Assembly (NCBI RefSeq): GCF_014641615.1
Contig: NZ_BMIB01000003.1
Location: 1,364,001 to 1,428,000, forward strand
Reading direction: 5' to 3'
Source of the DNA: Filimonas zeae
GTDB lineage: Bacteria; Bacteroidota; Bacteroidia; Chitinophagales; Chitinophagaceae
Length of the DNA: 64,000 nucleotides
The first letter of the stretch is position 1; each line of letters starts with the position of its first letter. Below are positions 9,920 to 17,755 of the stretch, in pieces. The notes under the pieces are model-generated. The model searched no databases and was not told the DNA's origin. It was given only the letters and a program-made list of their open reading frames with translations. The position numbers and the translations under genes are program-made.

Positions 9920-9947
9920 AAAAGGCCCGCGCTTGCGGACCTTTTTT
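9920..9947. terminator. Terminator after the coiled-coil membrane protein gene
   Basis: Stem AAAAGGCCCGC / GCGGACCTTTT with a 4-nt loop, flanked by A and T tracts on both sides. On the minus strand the mismatch becomes a G-U pair. It lies about 65 bp past the stop of the gene at 10012-11118. Confidence 0.7.
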
Positions 9948-10011
9948 ATTCGTTTCAGCCTTATGTACAGGCATTCTCTTTTAAAATACTAACACAAATC
10001 CATGTTATCCA

Positions 10012-11118
10012 TTAAAAAGGAAAAGCTTTTGTACCTCTTTTCAGGAACATTCTGCCTTCTCCTATTTTATTACCCTGGCACAGTACATCCACTTTGTAAT
10101 CACCTGCGTTCAATTTGGTGGGCGGCGTCCAGGTATATTCTACTTTGGTGCCTTTTTTCTTATCGTAGTTGGCATTTACTTTAGCAGTGTATACTTTCTG
10201 AATACCACTTCCTGCAGTAACCCCCGAGTTAGGATCAATTTTTCCGGTGGCAGCTGTAGCTTTAGGGTCCGCTTTAGTTTTACCCTGCTCTTTTGCACTT
10301 GCCACTGCTTTCGCTTCTGCGCTGCCTGCATTGGGGCCGGATAAAATAAGCTGCAACTCACGGGAACCGGAAGACTGAGCATCATCCTTCGCCAATACAA
10401 AAGAAACTTTAATACCTGCGGTAAATTTAGACAGGCCACCTGCTTTTTCAGCACCATCGGGCGATACCGGTACTACCTGCATATCCGTTACACGTAAAGG
10501 GCGGGCACCTTCGCTGGTGGTAGTGGGGTAACCAGACTTACCAGTCATTTCAGCAAATTGCAGCGTACGGGTGTTTACCACCACAGTATCCCCGTTAATA
10601 ACCTGAAAGGTTTCTCCGGCTTGTTTGCGGGCAATCAGTTCTTCGTTCTGGCGTTTCAGTGATTCCACTTCTTCCATCAGATCCTGAATTTTTGCACGCA
10701 ATTCCTGAATTTTCTGTCTGGCAGCATTCAGATCGCGGTCTTTTTCCTTCACTATTTTCTCCATATCGCTGTTCAGCGATTCAATTTCTTTCTTCTTGCT
10801 TTCCAGTTCGTTCTGTAAATCGAGACCGGTGGTACTCAGTGAGTCCATTTTCTGCAATACCGTGTTGTATTCTTCTTTGGCCGAAGCACGGGAAGAATCG
10901 AACGACATCTGCAGCGATATCCATTCAGATTGCTTTCTGGATTTATCATAAATAACCCAACCGCCCAGCCCTAACAGGCCCAGCAGCAGCACAATAGCAG
11001 CGATTAAAAAGAATCCTCCAGGGCGCTTTTTCTTCTTTTTCGCCTCAATTTCTTCCTCCTCCTGTCGCTCCTGTTGCTCCAGTTCATCTTCTTCGTAGTT
11101 AAAATCCAGATTGACCAT
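10012..11118 (-). CDS. Single-pass membrane protein with long coiled coil, function unknown
   Basis: 368 residues. The N-terminus is very acidic, then basic (KKKKKRPGG), followed by one membrane helix (about 36-56, LIAAIVLLLGLLGLGG). Residues about 65-165 form a heptad-rich coiled coil with many E, K, Q and L. After a low-complexity linker, the C-terminal third looks like a beta-sandwich; VEYTWTPPTKLNAGDYKV resembles an Ig-like domain. Topology is therefore cytoplasmic tail, one helix, then periplasmic coiled coil and globular domain. Similar architecture exists across Bacteroidota as conserved hypothetical proteins. A structural or envelope-spacing role is possible, but no function is claimed. 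Confidence 0.85.
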   Translation of the reverse strand: MVNLDFNYEEDELEQQERQEEEEIEAKKKKKRPGGFFLIAAIVLLLGLLGLGGWVIYDKSRKQSEWISLQMSFDSSRASAKEEYNTVLQKMDSLSTTGLDLQNELESKKKEIESLNSDMEKIVKEKDRDLNAARQKIQELRAKIQDLMEEVESLKRQNEELIARKQAGETFQVINGDTVVVNTRTLQFAEMTGKSGYPTTTSEGARPLRVTDMQVVPVSPDGAEKAGGLSKFTAGIKVSFVLAKDDAQSSGSRELQLILSGPNAGSAEAKAVASAKEQGKTKADPKATAATGKIDPNSGVTAGSGIQKVYTAKVNANYDKKKGTKVEYTWTPPTKLNAGDYKVDVLCQGNKIGEGRMFLKRGTKAFPF

Positions 11119-11252
11119 AGTTATTGTTGCTAGCTTAACAAAGTGTGGTCATCAAAGATAACGGCCCTGCTTTATTGTACCGGCCCTATTTATCCCCCTT
11201 AAATACAGGGGCACGGGAATAATATTTGCATCTTATCTGTAAAAATAGTCCT

Positions 11253-11639
11253 ATGGAAAGAGAAACCATCCGTAACGCCGCCCGGATTGTGCTGGGCGCC
11301 AGTCTGGTTTTTGCAGGAATCAGCCACCTTACATTTGCGCGGAAAGAGTTTCAGGCACAGGTGCCCGACTGGGTACCGGTAAAGAAAGACGATACCGTAA
11401 TATGGTCTGGCGTAGCGGAAATTACGCTGGGTGCCTCGCTAATGCTGGCACAGGGTAAACACAAAAAAACAATCGGCAATATTGCTTCTGCGTTTTTTAC
11501 CGCAGTTTTTCCAGGTAATATATCACAGTACACGCACCATCGTAATGCATTCGGGCTCAATACCAACCGAAAACGTTTTGCCCGGTTGTTTTTTCAGCCA
11601 CTGCTGATAGCATGGGCTTTAAAAAGCACCCGCAAATAG
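11253..11639 (+). CDS. DoxX-like small integral membrane protein
   Basis: 128 residues from MERETIRN; the upstream ATG at 11226 adds nine residues with no merit. Four hydrophobic segments are visible, and the pattern RIVLGASLVFAGISHL followed by VPDWVP and TLGASLMLA is typical of DoxX/DoxD-like proteins (SURF4-DoxX fold). These are inner-membrane proteins of mostly unknown role, sometimes tied to thiosulfate oxidation or redox stress. The gene is alone, divergent from the coiled-coil protein gene. A box close to TAnnTTTG lies at about 11222-11229. Confidence 0.8.
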   Translation: MERETIRNAARIVLGASLVFAGISHLTFARKEFQAQVPDWVPVKKDDTVIWSGVAEITLGASLMLAQGKHKKTIGNIASAFFTAVFPGNISQYTHHRNAFGLNTNRKRFARLFFQPLLIAWALKSTRK

Positions 11640-11687
11640 TTACATCAATTAAACTCACCGGGCCGGGGCGTACAGTTTACCCTGCTA

Positions 11688-11715
11688 TTTGCCAGCCTCG
11701 CCCGGTTTACCTTTG
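11688..11715 (+). promoter_or_regulatory. Bacteroidota-type promoter for the alpha/beta hydrolase lipoprotein
   Basis: TACCTTTG (11708-11715) matches the Bacteroidota -7 consensus TAnnTTTG exactly, with a TTTG at 11688-11691 acting as -33 element at slightly short spacing. Predicted transcript start is near 11722, which fits translation from 11767 rather than from the longer frame opening at 11689. Confidence 0.45.
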
Positions 11716-11766
11716 TGCCGGTTGTTCCTGTATCTTTACTTTACACCCGAACCCATTACTATAGAT

Positions 11767-12816
11767 ATGAAACCTGTATTTCTGCTTTCGCTTTTGTTTG
11801 TGTGCGCATGCGCGTGCACCAAATCTTCCACCGCTAATGACGACAGTTCCGGAACTACAGATGATGATCTGGCCGGGCCGGTAAGCCGGCCTTCCGGCGG
11901 GTACGGAAAAGATGGCAACTACACCGTTGCCAAAGTTAGTTTTGCCAGCCCCACTTACACCGGCAAGCTGGTAGAAGTGTTTTACCCCAAAGAAGCTACC
12001 GGCCCTGTGCCTGTTATATTTTATTCGCACCCATATGGTGGTGAAGAAAGCTCTTACAACATTGGACTGTACGGGTTTATTGCCAAAAAGGGTTATGCAG
12101 TGGTATTTGCGCCCTACCCTACTACAGGCGTTTCTATAGATGACCGGTACAATACCCTGTGGCAAAGTTTTAAAAAGGCTGTTGCTAACTATCCCAACAT
12201 GCTTGATACCCGCAAAGTGGGTTTTATGGGCCACTCTTTTGGCGGCGGCGCTTCTTTTGCATTGGGCCACCGTGCTTTTACGCAGGAGGGTTGGGGCGCG
12301 AATGGCCGGTTTTTATTTGTAATGGCGCAGTGGTATGCCCATCAGCTTACCGATAGCATGCTGCAGAGCTTTCCTGCCAATACCAGACTTATTACGGAAG
12401 TGTTTAACGATGATGTAACCAACGACCACAGGCTGGCCATAGATATTTTTAAAAACATTAATATACCAGCAGCAGAGAAGGATTATATTCTGGTAAAAAA
12501 GACAGAACTGCCTGGCTACACGTATACTGCCGGGCACGATTTACCTAACACGCGTAATGCTTATGATGCCTATGATTATTATGTGGTATACCGGCTGTTG
12601 GACGCCCTGGCAGACTACAGCTTTAACGGCAATGCGGCTGCAAAAAACACAGCACTGGGCAACGGGTCAGCAGCACAGGTTACACTACCTTCCTACAACG
12701 GACAGGCGTTAACCCCGCTTACTGTTACAGATAACCCAACCCCTTTGTTTCTGCAAAGCAAATACCTTTTTCCCTGCGGCTCTACAGATAATCCACGGAA
12801 AAGTAATTGCCAGTAA
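11767..12816 (+). CDS. Alpha/beta hydrolase lipoprotein (dienelactone hydrolase-like)
   Basis: 349 residues from MKPVFLLSL. A lipoprotein signal with Cys in CACACTKSS is followed by a disordered Ser/Asp-rich linker. The hydrolase domain has the oxyanion segment FYSHPYGGEES and the nucleophile elbow GFMGHSFGGG with Ser157. The acid and His are less sure; GHDLP and the Asp-rich stretches near residue 215 are candidates. Such proteins are surface or periplasmic esterases or peptidases of broad activity; the substrate is unknown. The gene has its own promoter, and a strong shared hairpin separates it from the convergent gene downstream. Confidence 0.85.
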   Translation: MKPVFLLSLLFVCACACTKSSTANDDSSGTTDDDLAGPVSRPSGGYGKDGNYTVAKVSFASPTYTGKLVEVFYPKEATGPVPVIFYSHPYGGEESSYNIGLYGFIAKKGYAVVFAPYPTTGVSIDDRYNTLWQSFKKAVANYPNMLDTRKVGFMGHSFGGGASFALGHRAFTQEGWGANGRFLFVMAQWYAHQLTDSMLQSFPANTRLITEVFNDDVTNDHRLAIDIFKNINIPAAEKDYILVKKTELPGYTYTAGHDLPNTRNAYDAYDYYVVYRLLDALADYSFNGNAAAKNTALGNGSAAQVTLPSYNGQALTPLTVTDNPTPLFLQSKYLFPCGSTDNPRKSNCQ

Positions 12817-12820
12817 GGCA

Positions 12821-12859
12821 ACCTGCTGCTTCCGGGCAATAGTTCCGGAAGCAGCAGGT
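12821..12859. terminator. Bidirectional terminator hairpin between convergent genes
   Basis: Perfect 15-bp inverted repeat (ACCTGCTGCTTCCGG and its complement) around a 9-nt loop, placed between two convergent stop codons. There is no long T tract, so it may act as a transcription barrier or 3'-end stabiliser. Confidence 0.65.
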
Positions 12860-12864
12860 ATATA

Positions 12865-13602
12865 TCAGAACTTAATACTCAGCTTCTGAGAAACCAGCTT
12901 GTCTTCCTTATAATACTCAAAAAACCATTCGCCGTTTCTTCTGAACACAATGCCTTTCGATGTGCCGTCATCTGCAATAAAGCTATCCGGCTGCGAAGTT
13001 TTCAGCAGGGTCATTACTTTTTTAGGCGTGGTATCTATCAGCTGGTAGCCATTTGCGTTGGCCTGCGCATACAATACATTCCCGCTTTCGGCCACTGTAG
13101 CGGGTACCGCGGCGGGTATAGCAGCAGGTACGGAGCTTACTACGGGTGCAGCCGCAACGGGTGTAGCCGTAGTGCTGTCATATTTATACTGCGCAGCAGT
13201 AAGTGAGGCAAAAGCATTTCTCAGGGCCTCAGAATACGCCAGCTCCCATTCTTTTTCCCGGCTTTTCCCTTCTTCTCCTTTAAAAACAACGTTTCCCAGG
13301 CAATCTTTTAGTATCAGCGTTAACCCGGTTGATAAAAAACGCTTCTTTTCCACCACTTCCGCTTTCAATACCCCACATTTATTGGCAGCCACTTCTGCCG
13401 GTAAAGTTTCATCGCTCATAAAAGCCGTAAACCCCACTCCTTCCAGCAATGCCTTTGAAAATGTATTCAGCCCATACTGATTGTCTGATTTAGAAAACTC
13501 AAACCGCTCCGGCACCAGCACGTACCTGTAATTATGAATGGTATTCTGAGAGTGGGCTGCAACAGCCAAAGACAGCGCGAACAACAATGCAACTACTTTC
13601 AT
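12865..13602 (-). CDS. Conserved exported protein of unknown function
   Basis: 245 residues with a signal peptide (cleavage near AAHSQNT). The mature part begins with NYRYVLVPERFEF and contains LEGVGFTAFMSDETLP and EEGKSREKEWELAYSEALRNAF, a pattern I recognise from conserved hypothetical periplasmic proteins of flavobacteria and sphingobacteria. An Ala/Pro/Val-rich linker (about 145-170) joins a second small domain that ends in repeated beta strands. No catalytic motif is visible. It may be envelope-associated; function unknown. Confidence 0.85.
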   Translation of the reverse strand: MKVVALLFALSLAVAAHSQNTIHNYRYVLVPERFEFSKSDNQYGLNTFSKALLEGVGFTAFMSDETLPAEVAANKCGVLKAEVVEKKRFLSTGLTLILKDCLGNVVFKGEEGKSREKEWELAYSEALRNAFASLTAAQYKYDSTTATPVAAAPVVSSVPAAIPAAVPATVAESGNVLYAQANANGYQLIDTTPKKVMTLLKTSQPDSFIADDGTSKGIVFRRNGEWFFEYYKEDKLVSQKLSIKF

Positions 13603-13827
13603 ATGATTGATTAAGGTATAGTAACGAAGATATATAAAAGTTGCAATGGCAAAGCAGGCCCCACCTGGTCATTGTTGCAACCTTTAACCTGATGGTCAGG
13701 CACCTGCAAAGTCAACCGGTATTATTTCAGTACCTGGAAATGAGTATTTTAAGCCGGAAAGGTTAAAATACGGGCTTAAATTATCATTAATCAGGAAGTG
13801 TAAACGTACAGGTAATGCAATAAATAT
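13603..13827. other. Intergenic stretch with several inverted repeats
   Basis: No gene is supported. Three inverted repeats are visible: GTTGCAA near 13642 with its partner near 13675, CCTGA/TCAGG near 13690, and a perfect 9-bp pair GTATTTTAA / TTAAAATAC around 13744-13771. They could be terminators for flanking genes or remnants of a mobile sequence. Confidence 0.4.
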
Positions 13828-13905
13828 TATCTTCGTACAGGTTTTTCATAGGATATTGGATTTAACAAAACGGGGTGGAATGTCTATTCCCCCCTTCTCT
13901 TTTTT
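13828..13905 (+). ncRNA. Candidate small RNA or orphan leader with promoter and terminator
   Basis: TATCTTCG at 13828-13835 fits a Bacteroidota -7 box (the same octamer precedes the DUF6934-like gene). About 35 bp downstream, a stem GGGG-GGAA / TTCC-CCCC (one bulge) at 13872-13894 is followed by TTCTCTTTTTT, a classic intrinsic terminator on the plus strand. No open frame lies between, so a short transcript of about 60-65 nt is predicted. It matches no RNA family I can name; it may instead be the leftover control region of a deleted gene. Confidence 0.35.
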
Positions 13906-13922
13906 ATGGCTCTCCCTATTCG

Positions 13923-14114
13923 CTATATCCCTTCTTTCAGTCCCAGCTTTATCATTCCTGATCTTAATGTTGATAGAGGCAGCTGGCCAATCAGTATAGG
14001 TTTTTCCGGAAGCTTTTTTACAATATCCGCATAGTAATCAGTTAATGAAGGCCAGCCGGTTTGATGCAATTTCTTTGTTGGGAAGACTGTTGCGCAGTGT
14101 TTCCGGCAAAGCAT
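13923..14114 (-). pseudogene. Truncated alpha/beta hydrolase remnant
   Basis: A 63-residue frame contains TDYYADIVKKLPEKPILIGQ, which resembles the stretch leading into the nucleophile elbow of small alpha/beta hydrolases (normally ...PILIGHSxGG). Here the elbow is missing: the frame turns into LPLSTLRSGM and ends soon after. The domain before and after this piece is absent. It is best read as a decayed gene fragment in a rearranged patch, not a working enzyme. Confidence 0.45.
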
Positions 14115-14180
14115 TTATTTGAGGGTTTACCGGAAAGTACCGCGAAATATCGCGGTGATAGGGAGAGCAGATTATTGAAT

Positions 14181-14192
14181 AAGAGGGAGGCC
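14181..14192. repeat. Inverted repeat, left copy flanking the GH16-like gene
   Basis: AAGAGGGAGGCC; its exact complement lies at 15081-15092, just upstream of the GH16-like start codon. The two copies bracket the whole gene. A degenerate form (AAGGGAAGCC) lies at about 20321, beside the duplicated GH16 3' fragment. Confidence 0.5.
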
Positions 14193-14226
14193 TTCAGCAA
14201 TCTGTTAGTTGATCATGTTTATAATA

Positions 14227-15057
14227 CTATAAAGTAGCACTCTTCTCTACCAGTACATTACGCGCACGCATATAGGTAGTACCGGTTGGCCCGGGTGAAC
14301 CGGAAGAGCCTTCCATCTGATAATCAAGAATAATATTAAAGCGCTTGCCCACAAAGTTGGCGCCTGTTTGGGTAGATTTCAATACCCCATCCACCCAGTA
14401 CTCAATAGAAACATCGGTAGCGCTTATTTTGGTAAAATAGACGGAGTAAGTATGCCAGTTGCCCGGATTAGAAACAACGGTCCCCACACTACTCCAGCCG
14501 CCAGCCGGGTTTTTATAGGTGTTCAGCCAGCAGGTAGTACTGCCTTTAAACTCCATAAAATCACTTTCCGGCGGCCAGGAATCGGCACCCGTAGCCCAGA
14601 AAGCCGGCCAGGTACCCCTTTGCGATTCGCATTGAAACTCGCCCTTAAAATGCCATTTGGGCCAGGCATCATCTATTACCGGTACAGCTTTGGCGTAAAT
14701 AGTACCGGAATAGTAACGGATAGGCAGATAAGGGTCTTTGTTGCTGTTGCCTACCCCACTGGTGGGTGTACTGGTAAACGTAAGCACGCCGGACGATACC
14801 GAAATATTGGCCGCCCGCATTCTGGCAGATCCGTTATGATCTGATCCCCAGGGATATAGGTTGTTCCAATACGTACTGAAGGAACTAAAAGATGAAGTGG
14901 GAATCACGTTTACCCAGGATAACAAAGCCGCGGCATTGGGTGAATTGTGATTGTTAGTGGTGGTGGTTTCATCTGTTGCCGTTTCTGCAGCATTCTCTTT
15001 TTTGCAGGCTGTTGCCCCCAGCAAAAGGAGTAGAATCATACAATGAATTTTTTTCAT
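14227..15057 (-). CDS. GH16-like glycoside hydrolase lipoprotein
   Basis: 276 residues. The lipoprotein signal ends at ATACKKEN, so the enzyme is probably anchored at the outer membrane or surface. The rest is a concanavalin-like jelly roll with the GH16 catalytic pattern E-x-D-x-x-E in PPESDFMEF (nucleophile, helper Asp, acid/base). Its WPAFWATG and YWVDGV segments also fit the family. GH16 enzymes cleave beta-1,3, beta-1,3/1,4, agar- or carrageenan-type glycans; the specificity cannot be read here. Exact 12-bp inverted repeats flank the gene, and its last about 65 codons plus the 3' flank recur at 20317-20559. It is not in an operon. Confidence 0.85.
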   Translation of the reverse strand: MKKIHCMILLLLLGATACKKENAAETATDETTTTNNHNSPNAAALLSWVNVIPTSSFSSFSTYWNNLYPWGSDHNGSARMRAANISVSSGVLTFTSTPTSGVGNSNKDPYLPIRYYSGTIYAKAVPVIDDAWPKWHFKGEFQCESQRGTWPAFWATGADSWPPESDFMEFKGSTTCWLNTYKNPAGGWSSVGTVVSNPGNWHTYSVYFTKISATDVSIEYWVDGVLKSTQTGANFVGKRFNIILDYQMEGSSGSPGPTGTTYMRARNVLVEKSATL

Positions 15058-15080
15058 ACTTTTTCGTTTGGTTAACTAAT

Positions 15081-15092
15081 GGCCTCCCTCTT
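15081..15092. repeat. Inverted repeat, right copy flanking the GH16-like gene
   Basis: GGCCTCCCTCTT, the exact complement of 14181-14192, 24 bp upstream of the GH16-like ATG. Confidence 0.5.
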
Positions 15093-15551
15093 GTTTTTCA
15101 GGTGTTTAGGTATTAACAAGAAACAAAATTTTAATTAACCATGCAGGGGGCAAACCCGGAAAATAGAGGGGTGAAAAGCCGGAGCCCCGCACCATCAAAG
15201 GCCACACAGCGAAAAACAGCAGGATTACTTAATAAAAAAATCAACCCTAATAGTTGTTATAACAGGAATTTATTTCAAACTTCGCTAACAGTTTGTTAGC
15301 AGTCCCCCCAGACAAAGCGCTCAGTTTATGCTTATTAAAGCATAATAGCACAAATATTATAGTTATTAAATATCCATTGCTGTTTATGCAAACTACTTTT
15401 ACCCAACTGCTTTACGCTGATAAATTCATTTATGCAGCAACCATTCATGTTGCACTTTATTTTCCGGAAAAACATATAACAGATTTGTTATCCGTTACTC
15501 AGGCATAGTCTGCCCTATTTATCCGTTCATCTATCACAACGTTTTTAATAC
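15093..15551. other. AT-rich intergenic region
   Basis: About 460 bp with no convincing gene; the one open frame on the plus strand (15293-15508) has no recognisable features. A perfect 8-bp stem with a 4-nt loop (TTATGCTT / AAGCATAA) lies at 15327-15346. The region lies between two rearranged or fragmentary loci. Confidence 0.5.
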
Positions 15552-15836
15552 ATGAGCAAATTTATTTGCCTGATAACCCTGCTATTGATTGCAACCTGCC
15601 CTTTTGCCCAATCCGGAATTACCGGCAATGCCAGTTTTTGTCAGGGAGGCAGTACCGTGTTAACAGCCCCAACAGGCAGTAGCTACAAATGGTAGCAGGG
15701 CACCAGCGCCAGCGGCCCGTGGGTTGACATTTCCGGCGCCACCAGCGCCACTTATGAAGCAACCGGCAGTGGCTTTTACCAGGTACTTGTAGATGGTACA
15801 GCATATGCTATAACTGTTTCTGAAAGAAGTTATTGC
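15552..15836 (+). pseudogene. Fragment of a secreted Ig-like-domain protein with premature stop
   Basis: The ATG at 15552 starts a good signal peptide (MSKFICLITLLLIATCPFAQ) followed by SFCQGGSTVLTAP, the start of an Ig-like adhesin domain common in Bacteroidota surface proteins. After SSYKW an in-frame TAG (15693-15695) stops translation, yet the same frame goes on with QGTSASGPWVDISGAT and ATYEATGSGFYQVLVDG, clearly the rest of that domain. Around 15826 the match ends and sequence from another gene begins on the other strand. So the gene has both a nonsense change and a lost 3' part. Confidence 0.7.
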
Positions 15837-15980
15837 AGATTCCATTCCTGCACGGTTTATTACAGGAATTTCTGCCACCCTCCCTTCCAGGTAACGAACA
15901 AAAGGTTCAAAAGAAAATGCAGAGGTAATCATTCCGTTTTCCGCCACATCCGGAATCAGCTTAAACACTTCAGTATGCAT
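15827..15980 (-). pseudogene. Truncated 5' end of an unidentified gene
   Basis: From the ATG at 15980 about 51 codons read MHTEVFKLIPDVAENG, FSFEPFVRYLEGRVAE and NRAGMESAITSF, a plausible folded N-terminus with good codon usage. At about 15826 the frame passes into the antisense of the Ig-like fragment, so the rest is lost. It may be the start of a GAF or sensor protein, but that is a guess. Confidence 0.4.
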
Positions 15981-16279
15981 AACTTGCAATCGGTTTGTAT
16001 TGGGTACTGTTACAGCAAAATTAGTTCCCGGAAATCATACCTTGCCAGGCTTATTGTTGAAATGTAAAAAATGCCGTTTCAACCGTACACGGCAGATAGC
16101 AGGTGGCAAAACCTTCAAACCGCAAGTATTACCTTTCAATTAACAAGTAATTCCCTACCTTGCATATATCAGAAACCGCATTTTAATTTCTTTTCTTTCC
16201 CCTTACGTACCTCACGCATTCCGGGCCGGTTTAAATCTTTTCAGGCGTTTTCTCTCTCCTTATTTTTAAAACCTGTTTT

Positions 16280-17047
16280 ATGGCCGTTATCCTTTTTTTT
16301 ATTGCCCTGTGGTATTCCTCCCTGTTCTTTCAAACCTTTTTCCAGCACCGGTATGCCGCGCACGGGGCCTTTAAAATGACCCGCCCGTGGGAGCGTTTTT
16401 TTTTCATCTGCACCTATATAGCACAAGGCTCTTCCTATATGAGCCCCGCAGCCTATGCTATCATGCACAGAATGCACCATGCTTATACAGACACCGATAT
16501 GGACCCGCATTCTCCCCAGTTTTCCAAAAACCTATTTGGTATGATGTGGCGTACACGTCAGTTTTATGTAAGCATATTCAAAGGTAAAATGAAGGTGGAA
16601 GAACGCTTTACCAAAAACCTGCCCAGCTGGCCTGTGTTTGACAAGCTTGCAAGCTCCTCCCTTTCGCGAATTATATGGGCCGCGTTGTATACTGTAGTTG
16701 TATTGCTTTTCTCGCCTACCCTGTGGTTTTTGTTATTGCTGCCGGTTATGGTGGCTATGGGCGCTTTTCACGGGGCGGTTATTAACTGGTTTGCACACAA
16801 GTACGGGTATGTGAATTTTAAGCTTAAAAACACCTCTCAGAATTTACTGGCTATTGATATGCTGATGTTAGGGGAATCGTATCATAACAACCATCACAAA
16901 AATCCCTCGTCCGTTAATTTTGGAAAGCGCTGGCATGAAATTGATCCGGTGTATCCGGTTATCCGGTTGTTGAGCTGGTGTAAGATTATAAAGTTACCGG
17001 CTACTGCGCCTGCAAGCCGTATGCATATGCCCCGGGTTCACGAATGA
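16280..17047 (+). CDS. Membrane fatty acid desaturase (acyl-CoA delta-9 type)
   Basis: 255 residues, largely hydrophobic with about four membrane helices. All three di-iron histidine boxes are present: HRYAAH (23-28), HRMHH (63-67) and HNNHH (202-206), together with INWFAHKYG. This is the layout of bacterial stearoyl-type desaturases, which introduce a cis double bond into acyl chains in the membrane. It is shorter than eukaryotic enzymes but normal for this clade. A TACCTTGC box lies near 16155. Its 3' end overlaps that of the convergent DsbA-like gene by 10 bp. Confidence 0.9.
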   Translation: MAVILFFIALWYSSLFFQTFFQHRYAAHGAFKMTRPWERFFFICTYIAQGSSYMSPAAYAIMHRMHHAYTDTDMDPHSPQFSKNLFGMMWRTRQFYVSIFKGKMKVEERFTKNLPSWPVFDKLASSSLSRIIWAALYTVVVLLFSPTLWFLLLLPVMVAMGAFHGAVINWFAHKYGYVNFKLKNTSQNLLAIDMLMLGESYHNNHHKNPSSVNFGKRWHEIDPVYPVIRLLSWCKIIKLPATAPASRMHMPRVHE

Positions 17048-17739
17048 ATATACCGGTCTATTAACCCCGCTATTGCTTCATAAGGCCGGTTGCCGGTTAC
17101 TACCAGTACGCCTTTTTTTCCCGCCTGGTGAATCATCAGTGTAGGAAAACGGGTAATGTTCCGGTAACTGGTTTCCTGCAGGTCTGCCCTGAAACTGTTT
17201 ATTACTTCCGGGCTTGTAAGATCTTTGGTAAATACTTCCACATCCAACACACCCGGTAATGCCTTCGCTAACGTTGCTGCTGTTTCCAGTAACACCGCTT
17301 TACGGGCAATATTCTGCCCGTTTATCATAACTGCCTTTCTTAAATAAGTTAAGTACTGTTCTTCTGCTTCCGCAGATTGCCTTGCAGCACATTTAACGGC
17401 CACACAGGCGGGGTAAGAAGATGCAGGCGGATCGGTAAACCAGATTCTGTGATGTATGGGCGTGCCGGATAGCTGCCCGGCCAGCATCCATACCGGGCCT
17501 ATCTGCAGGGGTTTGGTTACAGAGTTCAGCTGATCGTTGTAATTATTCCAGTTGGGTAGTAAGCCTCCCATGCAATACCGTACAGTTATGGTATAGTTGT
17601 GTTTTAGTTGTTGCCAGGCCTTTTCAAAAGCCCAGCTCCAACAGCAAAGCGGATCGGTATAGTATACTATCTCTATCCTGTCCGCTGCTGCAGAAACACT
17701 GTTTGCGCTTATGTCCTTTGCTGTTTGTTCTATGTTCAC
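17038..17739 (-). CDS. DsbA-family thioredoxin-fold protein
   Basis: 233 residues. The start IEIVYYTDPLCCWSWAFEKAW and the later ITRFPTLMIHQAG with a cis-Pro place it in the DsbA/FrnE/SpxH-like group. The active-site region has Cys-Cys-Trp-Ser in place of a CxxC pair, so it may not be a simple dithiol oxidase; SpxH-type adaptors and 2-hydroxychromene isomerases share this fold. No signal peptide, so cytoplasmic. It follows the Mn catalase gene by 16 bp on the same strand, which suggests one operon and an oxidative-stress link. Confidence 0.85.
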   Translation of the reverse strand: MNIEQTAKDISANSVSAAADRIEIVYYTDPLCCWSWAFEKAWQQLKHNYTITVRYCMGGLLPNWNNYNDQLNSVTKPLQIGPVWMLAGQLSGTPIHHRIWFTDPPASSYPACVAVKCAARQSAEAEEQYLTYLRKAVMINGQNIARKAVLLETAATLAKALPGVLDVEVFTKDLTSPEVINSFRADLQETSYRNITRFPTLMIHQAGKKGVLVVTGNRPYEAIAGLIDRYIHS

Positions 17740-17755
17740 AAAGTCATTTTACGGT

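Noticed and set aside
15293..15508. 71-residue plus-strand frame
   Set aside because: AT-rich, no conserved motif, no start context; treated as chance in intergenic sequence.
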